Notes under the pieces: model-generated | Told to the model about the DNA's origin: nothing | Seen by the model: the letters and a program-made list of their open reading frames with translations, nothing else | Database searches by the model: none | Translations under genes and position numbers: made by a program | From: Carboxylicivirga sp. M1479 | GTDB taxonomy: Bacteria > Bacteroidota > Bacteroidia > Bacteroidales > Marinilabiliaceae | Direction of reading: 5' to 3' | Assembly: GCF_007097485.1 (NCBI RefSeq) | Contig: NZ_VKDE01000013.1 | Location: 1-64,000, forward strand | DNA: 64,000 nucleotides | Part shown: one piece after another, positions 1 through 10,490 of the stretch | How the letters are laid out: every line of letters begins with the position of its first letter | Position numbering within the stretch: position 1 is the first letter of the stretch

Positions 1-101
1 TTGATTATAGGGCTTGAAATTGATTTGTTTCATGCTTTTAAGATACTAAATATCAGGCACATGAACAAACTAACTCAGCTGTAATCAATTGATTATGAAC
101 G

Positions 102-139
102 AAAAAAGAGGGAATCCGTTTTTGGACACCCTCTTTTTT
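102..139 (-). terminator. Rho-independent terminator after gdhA
   Basis: An 11-bp perfect stem (102-112 with 129-139) has an A-run on one side and a T-run on the other, and a short TCC/GGA extension inside the loop. It lies 42 bases past the gdhA stop. The A/T flanks could make it work in both directions. Confidence 0.85.
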
Positions 140-180
140 GTTATACGTAAATACTGTCTCTTTTTATAATGGACAATGCC

Positions 181-1563
<1,383 letters not shown>

Positions 1564-1758
1564 TCACAACGGAGGTTCTAATCCTTATCTATTATGTGCA
1601 CTAGAGTTATTTGGCTAGTAGGTTGCGTAAAATAAAAAGTTAAGCAATTAATGTAGAAAGAGCGAATGTACTGTGCTTTTTTATGCTTAGAAAGCATTAA
1701 AAAATAGGGTTTAAAAACTAGTTCTTTTTCAGTAACTTATGTTGTAATTCTTTTTGCT

Positions 1759-4700
1759 ATGAAGAAAGGGGAACAAGAACATAAATTAGCAAGTAAATTT
1801 GATGTTACACCACGATCATCACGTGTGTTAAAAGTACTTGATGAGCTTAATGAAATAATGTTGTTGGGCAACCCGATTGATGAAACCCTGGAAGATTTAG
1901 CTAGGGTAGCGTCAAATGGTTTTTCTTACAACGATGCTCTAGTTCGGATTCAATATAAAGCTCAGGTTTACCCAACTAAAGAGTTGATGGAAACCGATTG
2001 GGTTTTAACTGAACGTTTTTCAACGATTGATAATCAAAAAGGAGTCATCGATGCATTTTACCATCAAGAACATCCACGTGAGAATGAAGGTGTTTTTACC
2101 AAAGATGAAAGAACGCTGTTGAACCAACTGGCACGCATGATTTCTGGTTATATTAATCGAGTGCTGGCCGAGCGAAACCGTTCCGAATCATTGGAGCGAT
2201 TAAAGGAGTTAGATACAATTAATCGAACCACACGCATTATTAACGAGGGGCAATCGGTAAAGGATGTGTTGCAGCAAATAGTATTTACCATTCCTATGGG
2301 TTGGCAATATCCCAAATATACAGTCGTACGTTTGCAGTATGACCAAGCTGAATTTACAAGTGAATATTTTGTAGAAAGCGAATGGGTACAAACTCAGCGA
2401 TTCCATACTGTAGATGGAAAAACTGGTTCATTGGATGTATTCTATACAAAAGAATTTTCAGCGATTAATGGTGATCCCTTTCTGGCTGAAGAAAGAGACT
2501 TATTAATTAATTTATCCCGCCTAGTAACTGATTACTTAAATAATCAATTGGCAATAAAGGAACAGCTTGAAAAGAATGAGAGGCTGAAGGAATTGTCAGC
2601 CATTAACGAGACTTCGCGCATTATTGCTTTGAACCTTGGAGTGCCCTATACATTAAATAAAATTGCCACCAAGTTACCTGCGGGTATGCAGCATCCTAAT
2701 TATTCAGTAGCTCGAATTGTATTTGGTAACGATGTATTTACGAGTGATGGTTTTGCCGAAAGTCCGTGGTTATTGAGTCAATCTTTTGAAACCATCAATG
2801 GCAAAAAAGGAGCTGTGGAGGTGTTTTACCTAAAGGAGATAGCCAAAACAAAAGAAGAGCTATTCCTCAACGAAGAAAATGACCTGATTAAAAATATCAG
2901 CCACCTTATTGTTGGTTATTTAAATGGCGAAGAAGCTCGAAACTTGGTAGAACATATTAAAAGGCCTTATTTAAAAAGACCTCTGCAGGTAACTGCCAAT
3001 CTTAACGAGGCATATAAAAGCAAGCACCTACTCCAGAATTTCATGCACCGCAATAATGCCGCACGCGATATTTATCACGATCTGATGCCTTTTAGGGTAA
3101 AGGAAATATTGTTGGTGGCCAACCTTTACGATGCTTATGCAATAGAAAATGAGGGACGTTTTACAGAGCAGGTAATGGGCGGATTTTATCAGTTACACTT
3201 ATCCTTGTTGCCGCGAGTAACTGGTGTTACCACCTATCAGGAAGCAATTAATAAATTAAACGAAAAGCATTACGATTTAATAATTGTGATGGTTGGTGTT
3301 GATAAACAATCGCCCGTTGACCTCAGTCAAATGGTCAAAAAAGATTTTCCGTACATACCTATTTTTATGCTGCTCAATAACGATGCAGATATTCCTTTTT
3401 ACCAGGCCAGACAAAGGGAACTGGGTGTTCTAGACGAAATTTTCGTATGGAATGGTGATCCTAAAGTCTTTTCATCGATGGTATTTCACTTGGAAGATAA
3501 AGTGAACGTAGAGAATGATACGGAAATTGGTTTAGCACGGGTTATTTTATTAGTGGAGGATTCAGTAAGGTATTACTCCAAGTATTTGCCTTTACTCTAT
3601 GCTAGTGTGTTGGAGCAGACCAAACGTTTAATTGACGATGTTAAAGAAGATAAGTTGTATGGCGTATTGCGTTTAAAGGCACGACCTAAAATACTATTGG
3701 CAAGGACCTATGAGGAAGCATTGGAGATGTTTGAAAAATATAGGGATTATTTATTGTGTCTGATTTCGGATGTTGAATTCTCTAAAAATGGCCAAGTAAA
3801 TGCAAATGCAGGTTTTGATTTGGTTAATTATGCCAAAATTCAGATTCCCGACTTGCCCGTTATTTTGCAATCTTCCAAAATAGAATACTCGCAAGATGCC
3901 TATGAGCTTAAAACTGTATTTATTAATAAGTACTCTGAAAGTTTAATTCAAGACATTAAAACTTTTATCAGCCATTATTTAGGCTTTGGTAATTTCTCCT
4001 ATAAAGATGCGAATGGACGAACGATTGCGGTAGCCAGTAATTTAAAAGAGTTTGAGCGAACAATGCGTAAGGTGCCTGTCGAATCAATTGTTTATCATTC
4101 CCGAAAAAACCATTTTTCCTTGTGGTTAATGGCAAGGGGCGAGATTAAAATAGCACGTAAAATTGCTCCTAAGCGGATAACTGATTTTGAAGATGCAGAA
4201 CAAATTCGTAGCTACTTACTAAAAGTTATAATTGAACATCGAAAAGAAAAAAATCAAGGCAAAGTTATTGATTTTGACGAAGTGGAAGTTATAGATACCA
4301 CCAATATCGTTCGTTTATCAGGAGGCTCTCTTGGAGGTAAGGGGCGTGGTTTATCTTTTATCAATACCTTGCTGTTTAATTTCGACTTTGCCGCTTACGT
4401 GCCTGGCATTAATATTCAAACACCTCGAACTACTGTAATTGGCACGGATGAGTTTGAACAGTTTATAGAACGCAATAATTTTCACGAGTTGGTATTTCGT
4501 CAGTTAAGTTATGCCGAAATCAAAGAGCTCTTTCTAAAGGGTAATTTATCTGCAGAGCTTGTACAGTATTTAGATCGCTTGATGGATCAATTTACCAGGC
4601 CCATAGCTGTGCGTTCTTCAGGTTTGTTGGAGGATAGCCAAAAACAGCCTTTTGCTGGTGTGTTTGAGACTTATTTGTTGCCCAATAATGCCAATAGTAA

Positions 4701-5985
4701 AAGTGATCGTTTAAATGAGCTTTGTAAAGCGGTTAAAATGGTATTCGCATCGGTTTACAGTGATAAAGCACGAGCCTTTACCGAGGCGGTTGATTTTAAG
4801 GTTGAAGAAGAGAAAATGGCCGTTGTGATTCAAGAGGCTGTTGGAAAACAACATAACGACACCTTTTACCCGCATATTAGCGGTGTTGCACAATCATACA
4901 ATTATTATGCATTCGGACATATGAATCCTGAAGACGGTTTTGCAGTTGCAGCATTGGGTTTTGGTAAGTATGTGGTCGATGGAGAAAAAGCATTTCGTTT
5001 TTGTCCTGTTTACCCTGAATTGGATAACGTAACGCCAATTGAGCAAATGAAAAACTCCCAAACCGAATTTTATGCCATCGATATGCGCCAACACCACCTG
5101 GATTTTTCTGCGGGTGATTCTGCTGGATTGGTAAGGCTGGATATTGATGATGCAGAGATGCATGGCGCCTTAAAGCATTTGGCATCTGTTTATAATGTAG
5201 ATAATCAACACGTAGAATCTGGATTAGAGAGTAGTGGTCCGCGCATTATTAATTTTGCTAATATATTAAAGCATCATTATATCCCATTTGCAAAATCATT
5301 GGAAGTAGTGCTCGATGTGGTAAAGGAGGCCATGGGTACACCTGTTGAAATTGAATACGCCATTGATTTGACGAAAGATGAAGAGGGAAGAGCTACGTTC
5401 TATTTATTACAAATTAAACCATTATTAGGTGGTGATCAGAATTATTCTATCAATCCAAACAGTATTGATAGTGAGAATGTTATTCTTCAATCCAACCAAA
5501 GTATGGGAAATGGTAAGAACAAAACCATATCCGACATTATTTATATAGATAGAAATCGGTTTGATAAAGCTAAAACAAGAGAGATGGCGGATGAGATTGA
5601 GCAGTTTAATTCGATGCTTAAAAAACAAAACAGGAATTACATGCTTATTGGTCCAGGTCGTTGGGGTACAAGAGATCCCTGGATAGGAATTCCCGTTACC
5701 TGGTCGCAAATTTCGAATGCTAAAATGATTGTCGAAACCGATTTGGAGGATTTTCCCTTGGAGGCCTCTGGTGGATCGCATTTTTTTCATAATGTAACAT
5801 CCATGCAAGTCGCTTATTGCTCGGTTAGTGAAAGTGATGCCTCATCATTTATCAAATGGGATGAATTGAATAATGCCAAGCTAATTGGACAAACAACTTA
5901 TTTTAGGCATATTCGATTCGATAAACCAATAGTTATACGCCTTGATGGAAGAAAGCGTAAGGCCATTGTAACAAAGGGGTCTTGA
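1759..5985 (+). CDS. Triple GAF-like, double receiver-like, PEP/pyruvate-binding ATP-grasp fusion protein
   Basis: The 1408-residue protein has no signal peptide or membrane segment. Visible layout: three tandem related segments of about 110 residues (roughly 25-135, 155-265, 285-390) that look GAF-like, each with a W(V/L)-x-F-x-T(I/V) core and a V-(F/Y)-Y strand; a degenerate receiver-like domain (about 448-545); a second receiver with ILLVEDS and a candidate phospho-acceptor Asp671 in LISDVEF; then the ATP-grasp module of PEP synthase/PPDK (GGSLGGKGRGL near 855, RPIAVRSSGLLEDS near 947-960). The C-terminal ~110 residues carry LIGPGRWG and GGSHFFHN. The phosphohistidine domain and the PEP-binding TIM barrel of true PEP synthase are absent, so an automatic label of PEP synthase would mislead. 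The next gene is a paralogue lacking the GAF-like part. Function is unknown; a phosphorelay- or ligand-regulated phosphotransfer role is inference. Confidence 0.85.
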   Translation: MKKGEQEHKLASKFDVTPRSSRVLKVLDELNEIMLLGNPIDETLEDLARVASNGFSYNDALVRIQYKAQVYPTKELMETDWVLTERFSTIDNQKGVIDAFYHQEHPRENEGVFTKDERTLLNQLARMISGYINRVLAERNRSESLERLKELDTINRTTRIINEGQSVKDVLQQIVFTIPMGWQYPKYTVVRLQYDQAEFTSEYFVESEWVQTQRFHTVDGKTGSLDVFYTKEFSAINGDPFLAEERDLLINLSRLVTDYLNNQLAIKEQLEKNERLKELSAINETSRIIALNLGVPYTLNKIATKLPAGMQHPNYSVARIVFGNDVFTSDGFAESPWLLSQSFETINGKKGAVEVFYLKEIAKTKEELFLNEENDLIKNISHLIVGYLNGEEARNLVEHIKRPYLKRPLQVTANLNEAYKSKHLLQNFMHRNNAARDIYHDLMPFRVKEILLVANLYDAYAIENEGRFTEQVMGGFYQLHLSLLPRVTGVTTYQEAINKLNEKHYDLIIVMVGVDKQSPVDLSQMVKKDFPYIPIFMLLNNDADIPFYQARQRELGVLDEIFVWNGDPKVFSSMVFHLEDKVNVENDTEIGLARVILLVEDSVRYYSKYLPLLYASVLEQTKRLIDDVKEDKLYGVLRLKARPKILLARTYEEALEMFEKYRDYLLCLISDVEFSKNGQVNANAGFDLVNYAKIQIPDLPVILQSSKIEYSQDAYELKTVFINKYSESLIQDIKTFISHYLGFGNFSYKDANGRTIAVASNLKEFERTMRKVPVESIVYHSRKNHFSLWLMARGEIKIARKIAPKRITDFEDAEQIRSYLLKVIIEHRKEKNQGKVIDFDEVEVIDTTNIVRLSGGSLGGKGRGLSFINTLLFNFDFAAYVPGINIQTPRTTVIGTDEFEQFIERNNFHELVFRQLSYAEIKELFLKGNLSAELVQYLDRLMDQFTRPIAVRSSGLLEDSQKQPFAGVFETYLLPNNANSKSDRLNELCKAVKMVFASVYSDKARAFTEAVDFKVEEEKMAVVIQEAVGKQHNDTFYPHISGVAQSYNYYAFGHMNPEDGFAVAALGFGKYVVDGEKAFRFCPVYPELDNVTPIEQMKNSQTEFYAIDMRQHHLDFSAGDSAGLVRLDIDDAEMHGALKHLASVYNVDNQHVESGLESSGPRIINFANILKHHYIPFAKSLEVVLDVVKEAMGTPVEIEYAIDLTKDEEGRATFYLLQIKPLLGGDQNYSINPNSIDSENVILQSNQSMGNGKNKTISDIIYIDRNRFDKAKTREMADEIEQFNSMLKKQNRNYMLIGPGRWGTRDPWIGIPVTWSQISNAKMIVETDLEDFPLEASGGSHFFHNVTSMQVAYCSVSESDASSFIKWDELNNAKLIGQTTYFRHIRFDKPIVIRLDGRKRKAIVTKGS

Positions 5986-6031
5986 ATGAATCTATCACTA
6001 GGGATACCTCTTTGTAGCTAAGTGTTGTAGT

Positions 6032-6049
6032 GAATACCCAATGGTATTC
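6032..6049. other. Small hairpin between the two paralogues
   Basis: A perfect 7-bp stem (6032-6038 with 6043-6049) and a 4-base loop lie just before the second gene. No T-run follows, so it is not a standard terminator. It may affect translation or mRNA processing, or be chance. Confidence 0.3.
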
Positions 6050-6069
6050 TGTAATAAAAACTGAATTAG

Positions 6070-9000
6070 ATGACAAAACCATTGAATATACAAAATGCCA
6101 ATTATTTCTCAGAAACCCCATTTGGCCATTTAATGCAACGGCGCATACATAAAGTACTCTTAATATGTAGTGGTTACGATGCTTTTATGCTTGATGAGGA
6201 TGGGCGAATTGATGAACAAATATTTAATGAGTACGTGTCATTAAACCTACGTTATCCACCACAATTTATCCATGTAGAAACATCGGAAGAGGCCCTTGTT
6301 GTGTTGGAAAATGAACCGATTGATCTGGTAATAACGATGTTGAGTATTGGAGGGATGGATCCTTTTTCCATGGCTAAAAAGGTAAAAGAATCTTACGAAT
6401 CTATTCCCATTGTAGTGCTCACGCCATTTTCGCGAGAAGTTTCAGTACGTATGAGTCGCGAAGATACCAGTGCGATTGATTATGTGTTTTGCTGGTTAGG
6501 GAATGCAGATATAATGCTCGCTATCATTAAGCTGATTGAGGATGAAATGAATGTGGAGCACGATGTGGAGGAAGTGGGTGTTCAAACTATTTTACTGGTT
6601 GAAGATTCTGTGCGTTTCTATTCGAGTTACCTGCCTCTGATATATCGAATTATCCTTACCCAGGCGAAAAAGTTTATGGATGAGGGTTTGAACGAGCATC
6701 AAAAAATGATGCGTATGCGTGGGCGTCCCAAAATACTTTTAGCCAGAACATATGAAGAGGCAATAGAATTGTATGAAAGTTACGAGGAAAACTTACTTGG
6801 TATTATATCTGATGTATCCTATAACAAAGGAGGTGTAAAAGATACCGAAGCAGGATTAAAGCTAGCCCGACATGTAAAAGGGAGAAATAAGTACATGCCT
6901 TTTCTCTTACAATCGTCAAACAGAAACCTTGAGGCTGAAGCCAAAGAGTTAAGGGTTGCTTTTTTATACAAACATTCCTCTTCACTTCTTCGTCGTTTAA
7001 AGCACTTCATCAATAAATATTTGGCTTTTGGCGATTTCGTATTTGTTGATCCTAAAAGTGGTAAAGAGGTTGGTCGTGTGAGTAACTTAAAAGAGTTGCA
7101 GGATAAAATATATAAAATACCAGACGAATCGTTGTTTTATCATTTTCAGCGTGATCATGTTTCGAAATGGCTTAATGCACGCGCCTTATTTTCCGTAGCT
7201 GAAGTGATTAAGTATTTGAAAGTGGAGGATTTTACCGACTTGGAGGCCACCAAACGTTTTGTGTTTGATACAATTGCGAACTTTAGGTATAGTAAAGGAA
7301 GAGGTATTATCGCCAAGTTTTACCGTGAAAAGTTTGATGAATACCTAACTTTTACGCGTATTGGCGATGGAACCATTGGAGGGAAAGCACGTGGGTTGGC
7401 TTTTTTGAACTTGTTAATTAAAAAATACAATGCTTTTTATGCAATGGATAATGTGGTCGTTACCATTCCGCGAACTGTTGTGTTAAGTACCGATGTGTTT
7501 GAAGAGTTTATGGAAGTTAATGAGTTGTACCCAACAGCTTTGTCTGAAATTGCCGATGAAGAGATATTGGATGCTTTTGTGAAAGCTCATTTACCCGAAC
7601 GGATACATGGCGATTTATTAAAATTTGTTTCGGTAATAGAGGGGCCTATAGCTGTTCGTTCATCGAGTGTTTTGGAGGATAGTCATTATCAGCCTTTTGC
7701 TGGTATTTATTCGACCTATATGATTGCCAATAGTGATGAGGAAGAACTCATGTTAGAGCAGTTATGTAATGCTATCAAATGTGTGTATGCTTCAGCTTTT
7801 TACAATTCGAGTAAGCGCTATATGGAAGCTACCATGAATGTGATTGATGAAGAGCGGATGGGTATTGTTTTGCAAGAAGTTGTTGGGCAAAAGCATGGCG
7901 ATGTATTCTATCCTACATTTTCGGGTGTTGGCCGCTCAGTTAACTTTTATCCAATTGAACCAGAAAAGGCAGAGGATGGAACTGTCAATGTGGCAATGGG
8001 CTTGGGGAAGCATATTGTTGAAGGGAGTGCGTCATTGCGTTTCTCGCCAAAGTACCCTCAAAAGATATTGCAACTGTCGAGCACAGATATGGCAGTGCGC
8101 GAGACTCAAAAGAATTTCTTTGCGCTGGATTTGAAATCATCGAGCTTCCACCCTGCTGTAAATGACTCGATAAATATTGTTAAGCTTGATTTAAAAACGG
8201 CGGAAGCACACGGAACTTTACGTTGGTTAGGGTCAGTTTATGATTACAACAACCACATGATTCGCGATGGTTTAATGGCTAAAGGGCTCAGGCTGGTTAC
8301 TTTTTCCAATGTGCTTAAATATGATGCGTTTCCATTGGCGCCAATTATAGAAAAGGTATTGGAGATTGGTCAAAAAGAGATGAATCAACCTGTTGAAGTG
8401 GAGTTTGCTGTTGATTTACAGGTGCCACAAGGTCAACCACCCATTTTTTACTTATTACAAATACGCCCTATAGTTGATACCAAAGAATCGATTAACGAAA
8501 ACCTGGAAGAGGTTAATCCAACGGATACCATTATTTATTCTAATTCGGCCTTGGGTAATGGGGTAATTGAAGATATTCAGGATGTGATTTATGTGAAGTC
8601 GGAAAACTTTAACCCAGCCAATAATACTCTGATTGCACCAATAATTGAAAAGTTAAATGCTCCGTTTCATGCTAGTCAAAAGCCATATGTACTCATTGGT
8701 CCAGGGCGATGGGGATCACAAGATTCATGGTTGGGTGTGCCAGTTAAGTGGACACAAATATCTGCTGCTCGGTTAATTGTTGAAACTGGATTAGAGAATT
8801 ACCGTGTTGATCCAAGCCAAGGAACACATTTCTTTCAGAATCTTACTAGCTTACGTGTTGGTTATTTCACTGTTACGCCATCCATAGGTGATGGATATAT
8901 TAATACGGAGTATCTTAATGATTTGCCAGCTGTGTATGAAGATGAATACGTTCGCCATGTGCAATTGCCATTTATGAGTTGTATAAAAATAGATGGTCAA

Positions 9001-9081
9001 AAAGGAATAGGCTTGCTTGATTTTCCAAAAGGCAATAATGATGGAGAAGACGATGTTCAGTCGGATTTTAATTTGCAATAA
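6070..9081 (+). CDS. Receiver-like / PEP-pyruvate-binding ATP-grasp fusion protein, short paralogue
   Basis: The 1003-residue cytoplasmic protein is collinear with residues from about 440 onward of the preceding gene product. It has a degenerate receiver (about 28-125) in which the usual acceptor Asp position reads Met/Leu in LVITMLSIGGMD; an apparently intact receiver (about 173-300; ILLVEDS and Asp248 in IISDVS); a linker; then the PPDK-type ATP-grasp module (IGDGTIGGKARGLAFL near 431, GPIAVRSSSVLEDS near 525). The C-terminal module has VLIGPGRWGSQDSWLG and SQGTHFFQNLTS. Neither the phosphohistidine domain nor the PEP barrel is present. It starts 84 bases after its paralogue, same strand, probably co-transcribed. 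Catalysis is unproven; this may be a signalling or scaffold protein. Confidence 0.87.
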   Translation: MTKPLNIQNANYFSETPFGHLMQRRIHKVLLICSGYDAFMLDEDGRIDEQIFNEYVSLNLRYPPQFIHVETSEEALVVLENEPIDLVITMLSIGGMDPFSMAKKVKESYESIPIVVLTPFSREVSVRMSREDTSAIDYVFCWLGNADIMLAIIKLIEDEMNVEHDVEEVGVQTILLVEDSVRFYSSYLPLIYRIILTQAKKFMDEGLNEHQKMMRMRGRPKILLARTYEEAIELYESYEENLLGIISDVSYNKGGVKDTEAGLKLARHVKGRNKYMPFLLQSSNRNLEAEAKELRVAFLYKHSSSLLRRLKHFINKYLAFGDFVFVDPKSGKEVGRVSNLKELQDKIYKIPDESLFYHFQRDHVSKWLNARALFSVAEVIKYLKVEDFTDLEATKRFVFDTIANFRYSKGRGIIAKFYREKFDEYLTFTRIGDGTIGGKARGLAFLNLLIKKYNAFYAMDNVVVTIPRTVVLSTDVFEEFMEVNELYPTALSEIADEEILDAFVKAHLPERIHGDLLKFVSVIEGPIAVRSSSVLEDSHYQPFAGIYSTYMIANSDEEELMLEQLCNAIKCVYASAFYNSSKRYMEATMNVIDEERMGIVLQEVVGQKHGDVFYPTFSGVGRSVNFYPIEPEKAEDGTVNVAMGLGKHIVEGSASLRFSPKYPQKILQLSSTDMAVRETQKNFFALDLKSSSFHPAVNDSINIVKLDLKTAEAHGTLRWLGSVYDYNNHMIRDGLMAKGLRLVTFSNVLKYDAFPLAPIIEKVLEIGQKEMNQPVEVEFAVDLQVPQGQPPIFYLLQIRPIVDTKESINENLEEVNPTDTIIYSNSALGNGVIEDIQDVIYVKSENFNPANNTLIAPIIEKLNAPFHASQKPYVLIGPGRWGSQDSWLGVPVKWTQISAARLIVETGLENYRVDPSQGTHFFQNLTSLRVGYFTVTPSIGDGYINTEYLNDLPAVYEDEYVRHVQLPFMSCIKIDGQKGIGLLDFPKGNNDGEDDVQSDFNLQ

Positions 9082-9155
9082 TATTGTTAAGGATTGAATA
9101 GTTGTCGTATGTCACAATTATCATGTGTAGAATGTATTTTGAAAAAAAGCATAAA

Positions 9156-9181
9156 AAAAGACTGGTTAAAGCCAGTCTTTT
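9156..9181. terminator. Bidirectional terminator between convergent genes
   Basis: A 10-bp perfect stem (AAAAGACTGG with its complement) and a 6-base loop lie between two genes whose 3' ends face each other. A/T runs on both sides fit use in both directions. Confidence 0.85.
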
Positions 9182-9202
9182 GTACGTCAACATATAATGT
9201 TT

Positions 9203-9676
9203 TTAGTCTTCAGTTGGAATAATTAAAGGTAATCCCTCGTGCAATGAAGCCGAGATATGAGCATTTATGTAACCATCAATTTGATAAAATTGTGATGCTA
9301 CCTTTATACCTAACTTCTTTTTCATTTGCTTGTAGTACTTGGCTCTAAGCGAGGTGCGTTTTTTAGTGATTTTAATACCTTGCTGAATTGTTTTATCGAG
9401 TTCTTCTTCTGTCATCTTACCTTCATTTTCAGCAATCGACTGTAGGAATTTAATACGTTGTTGACTCATTGGTTTTAATTCTGCCTCATAAGCTTCGTAT
9501 ATTTCCCAAAATGTTTCGGCTTCATTGGTAGCTAAATCCATGTTTTGTGCAAAAAACACTTTTACTTCTGATTTTAAAATAGATCCAATTAGGCCAATTT
9601 CTTGTGTGGTGGCCTGTGATTTAACTGTCAAATTCGTTAATAGGGCTAGGCTTAGAATAAATAGTAATTTCTTCAT
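9203..9676 (-). CDS. Exported helical protein, Spy/CpxP-like size and character
   Basis: The 157-residue product has a clear signal peptide (MKKLLFILSLALLTNL...) ending near residue 21. The mature part is highly charged and almost wholly helical by eye, with a glutamate/lysine-rich middle (EETLD-type spacing, KITKKRTSLRAKYYKQMKKKLG). This resembles small periplasmic Spy/CpxP-type helical proteins common in Bacteroidota envelopes, but no diagnostic LTxxQ motif is evident, so the family is not assigned. It is convergent with the ATP-grasp paralogue and divergent from the lipoprotein gene at 9842. Confidence 0.75.
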   Translation of the reverse strand: MKKLLFILSLALLTNLTVKSQATTQEIGLIGSILKSEVKVFFAQNMDLATNEAETFWEIYEAYEAELKPMSQQRIKFLQSIAENEGKMTEEELDKTIQQGIKITKKRTSLRAKYYKQMKKKLGIKVASQFYQIDGYINAHISASLHEGLPLIIPTED

Positions 9677-9727
9677 GCTTTATTGTGTTATAGTTTAATT
9701 ATCTATCAATGTAAACCAAAAGTATGA

Positions 9728-9735
9728 TATATTTG
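9728..9735 (+). promoter_or_regulatory. Candidate -7 box (TATATTTG)
   Basis: The site matches the Bacteroidota -7 consensus TAnnTTTG and lies 107 bases before the lipoprotein gene at 9842. No good TTTG -33 box is at the expected spacing. The same 12 bases TATATTTGTTCT recur before the gene at 58044. Confidence 0.4.
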
Positions 9736-9841
9736 TTCTAGATAACAAGTACAATAAATATTTTTTTTGGAGAGACTTATTTAATGAAAAAAAGGAGAAT
9801 AGACTTATTGCTCCTCCAACCTTAATTTAAATTATACAAGT

Positions 9842-10459
9842 ATGTTAAAAAGATTGAATTTTATGCTGGCAATCGGACTGGTTTTTACCGTTTTTGCCTG
9901 TTACCCTGGTGGGGCCGAATTTGTGGATGAATTGGATACATCCATTTCAAAATATGATGATGAATATGCATGGGATGCGTTAAGTGGAAAAACTTATTCT
10001 ATACCGGATAAAATTACCTATGTGAAAGACGGAAAGCCTGTTTTGGCCCCTGATCGCAAGCATGATGCTGCCATAAAAGCTCAGTTAAGAGAAGAATATG
10101 GTAATCTTGGGATGACTGAGGTTGCAGAGGGTGTTGATCCCAATATTGCAGTGGCTATAACCATTATCGAGCAAAATAACACTGGCGCAGCCTGGATCCC
10201 CGGCGGTGGCTGGTGGGGTGGCTACCCAGGATGGGGATGGGGTGGCTATTATCCTTGGTACCCTGTTTATTATAGCTTCAAAACTGGTTCTGTAGTAATC
10301 GAAAAAGGAGACTATGACAATAGGGATGAGGTGGAAGAAACCATTCCATTGATTTACTCAGGTGTCTTAGATGGCCTACTACAAGGAAGTGATGATTACA
10401 TAGGTGATCGTATTGAACGTGGTATTGATGAACTGTTTAATCAAGTTCCTTTTAACTAA
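9842..10459 (+). CDS. DUF4136-like lipoprotein
   Basis: The 205-residue product has a lipoprotein signal peptide with lipobox VFAC (Cys20), so it should be lipid-anchored in the envelope. The mature N-terminus (YAWDALSGKTYSIPDKI) and overall layout resemble DUF4136 lipoproteins of Bacteroidota. The distinctive feature is a Gly/Trp/Tyr/Pro-rich stretch around residues 120-147 (GGGWWGGYPGWGWGGYYPWY). The next gene, 31 bases downstream on the same strand, encodes a small outer-membrane barrel, and the two probably form an operon ended by the terminator at 11108. Function is unknown. Confidence 0.82.
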   Translation: MLKRLNFMLAIGLVFTVFACYPGGAEFVDELDTSISKYDDEYAWDALSGKTYSIPDKITYVKDGKPVLAPDRKHDAAIKAQLREEYGNLGMTEVAEGVDPNIAVAITIIEQNNTGAAWIPGGGWWGGYPGWGWGGYYPWYPVYYSFKTGSVVIEKGDYDNRDEVEETIPLIYSGVLDGLLQGSDDYIGDRIERGIDELFNQVPFN

Positions 10460-10490
10460 CATTTACCTCAATATTTATAAAGAAAGTAAT

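Noticed and set aside
4877-5185. Antisense open frames inside the first ATP-grasp fusion
   Set aside because: They mirror a strongly conserved coding frame and show no domain, start site or composition of their own.
1759-9081. Calling the two large fusions PEP synthase
   Set aside because: Only the ATP-grasp domain is present; the phosphohistidine and PEP-binding domains are not visible.
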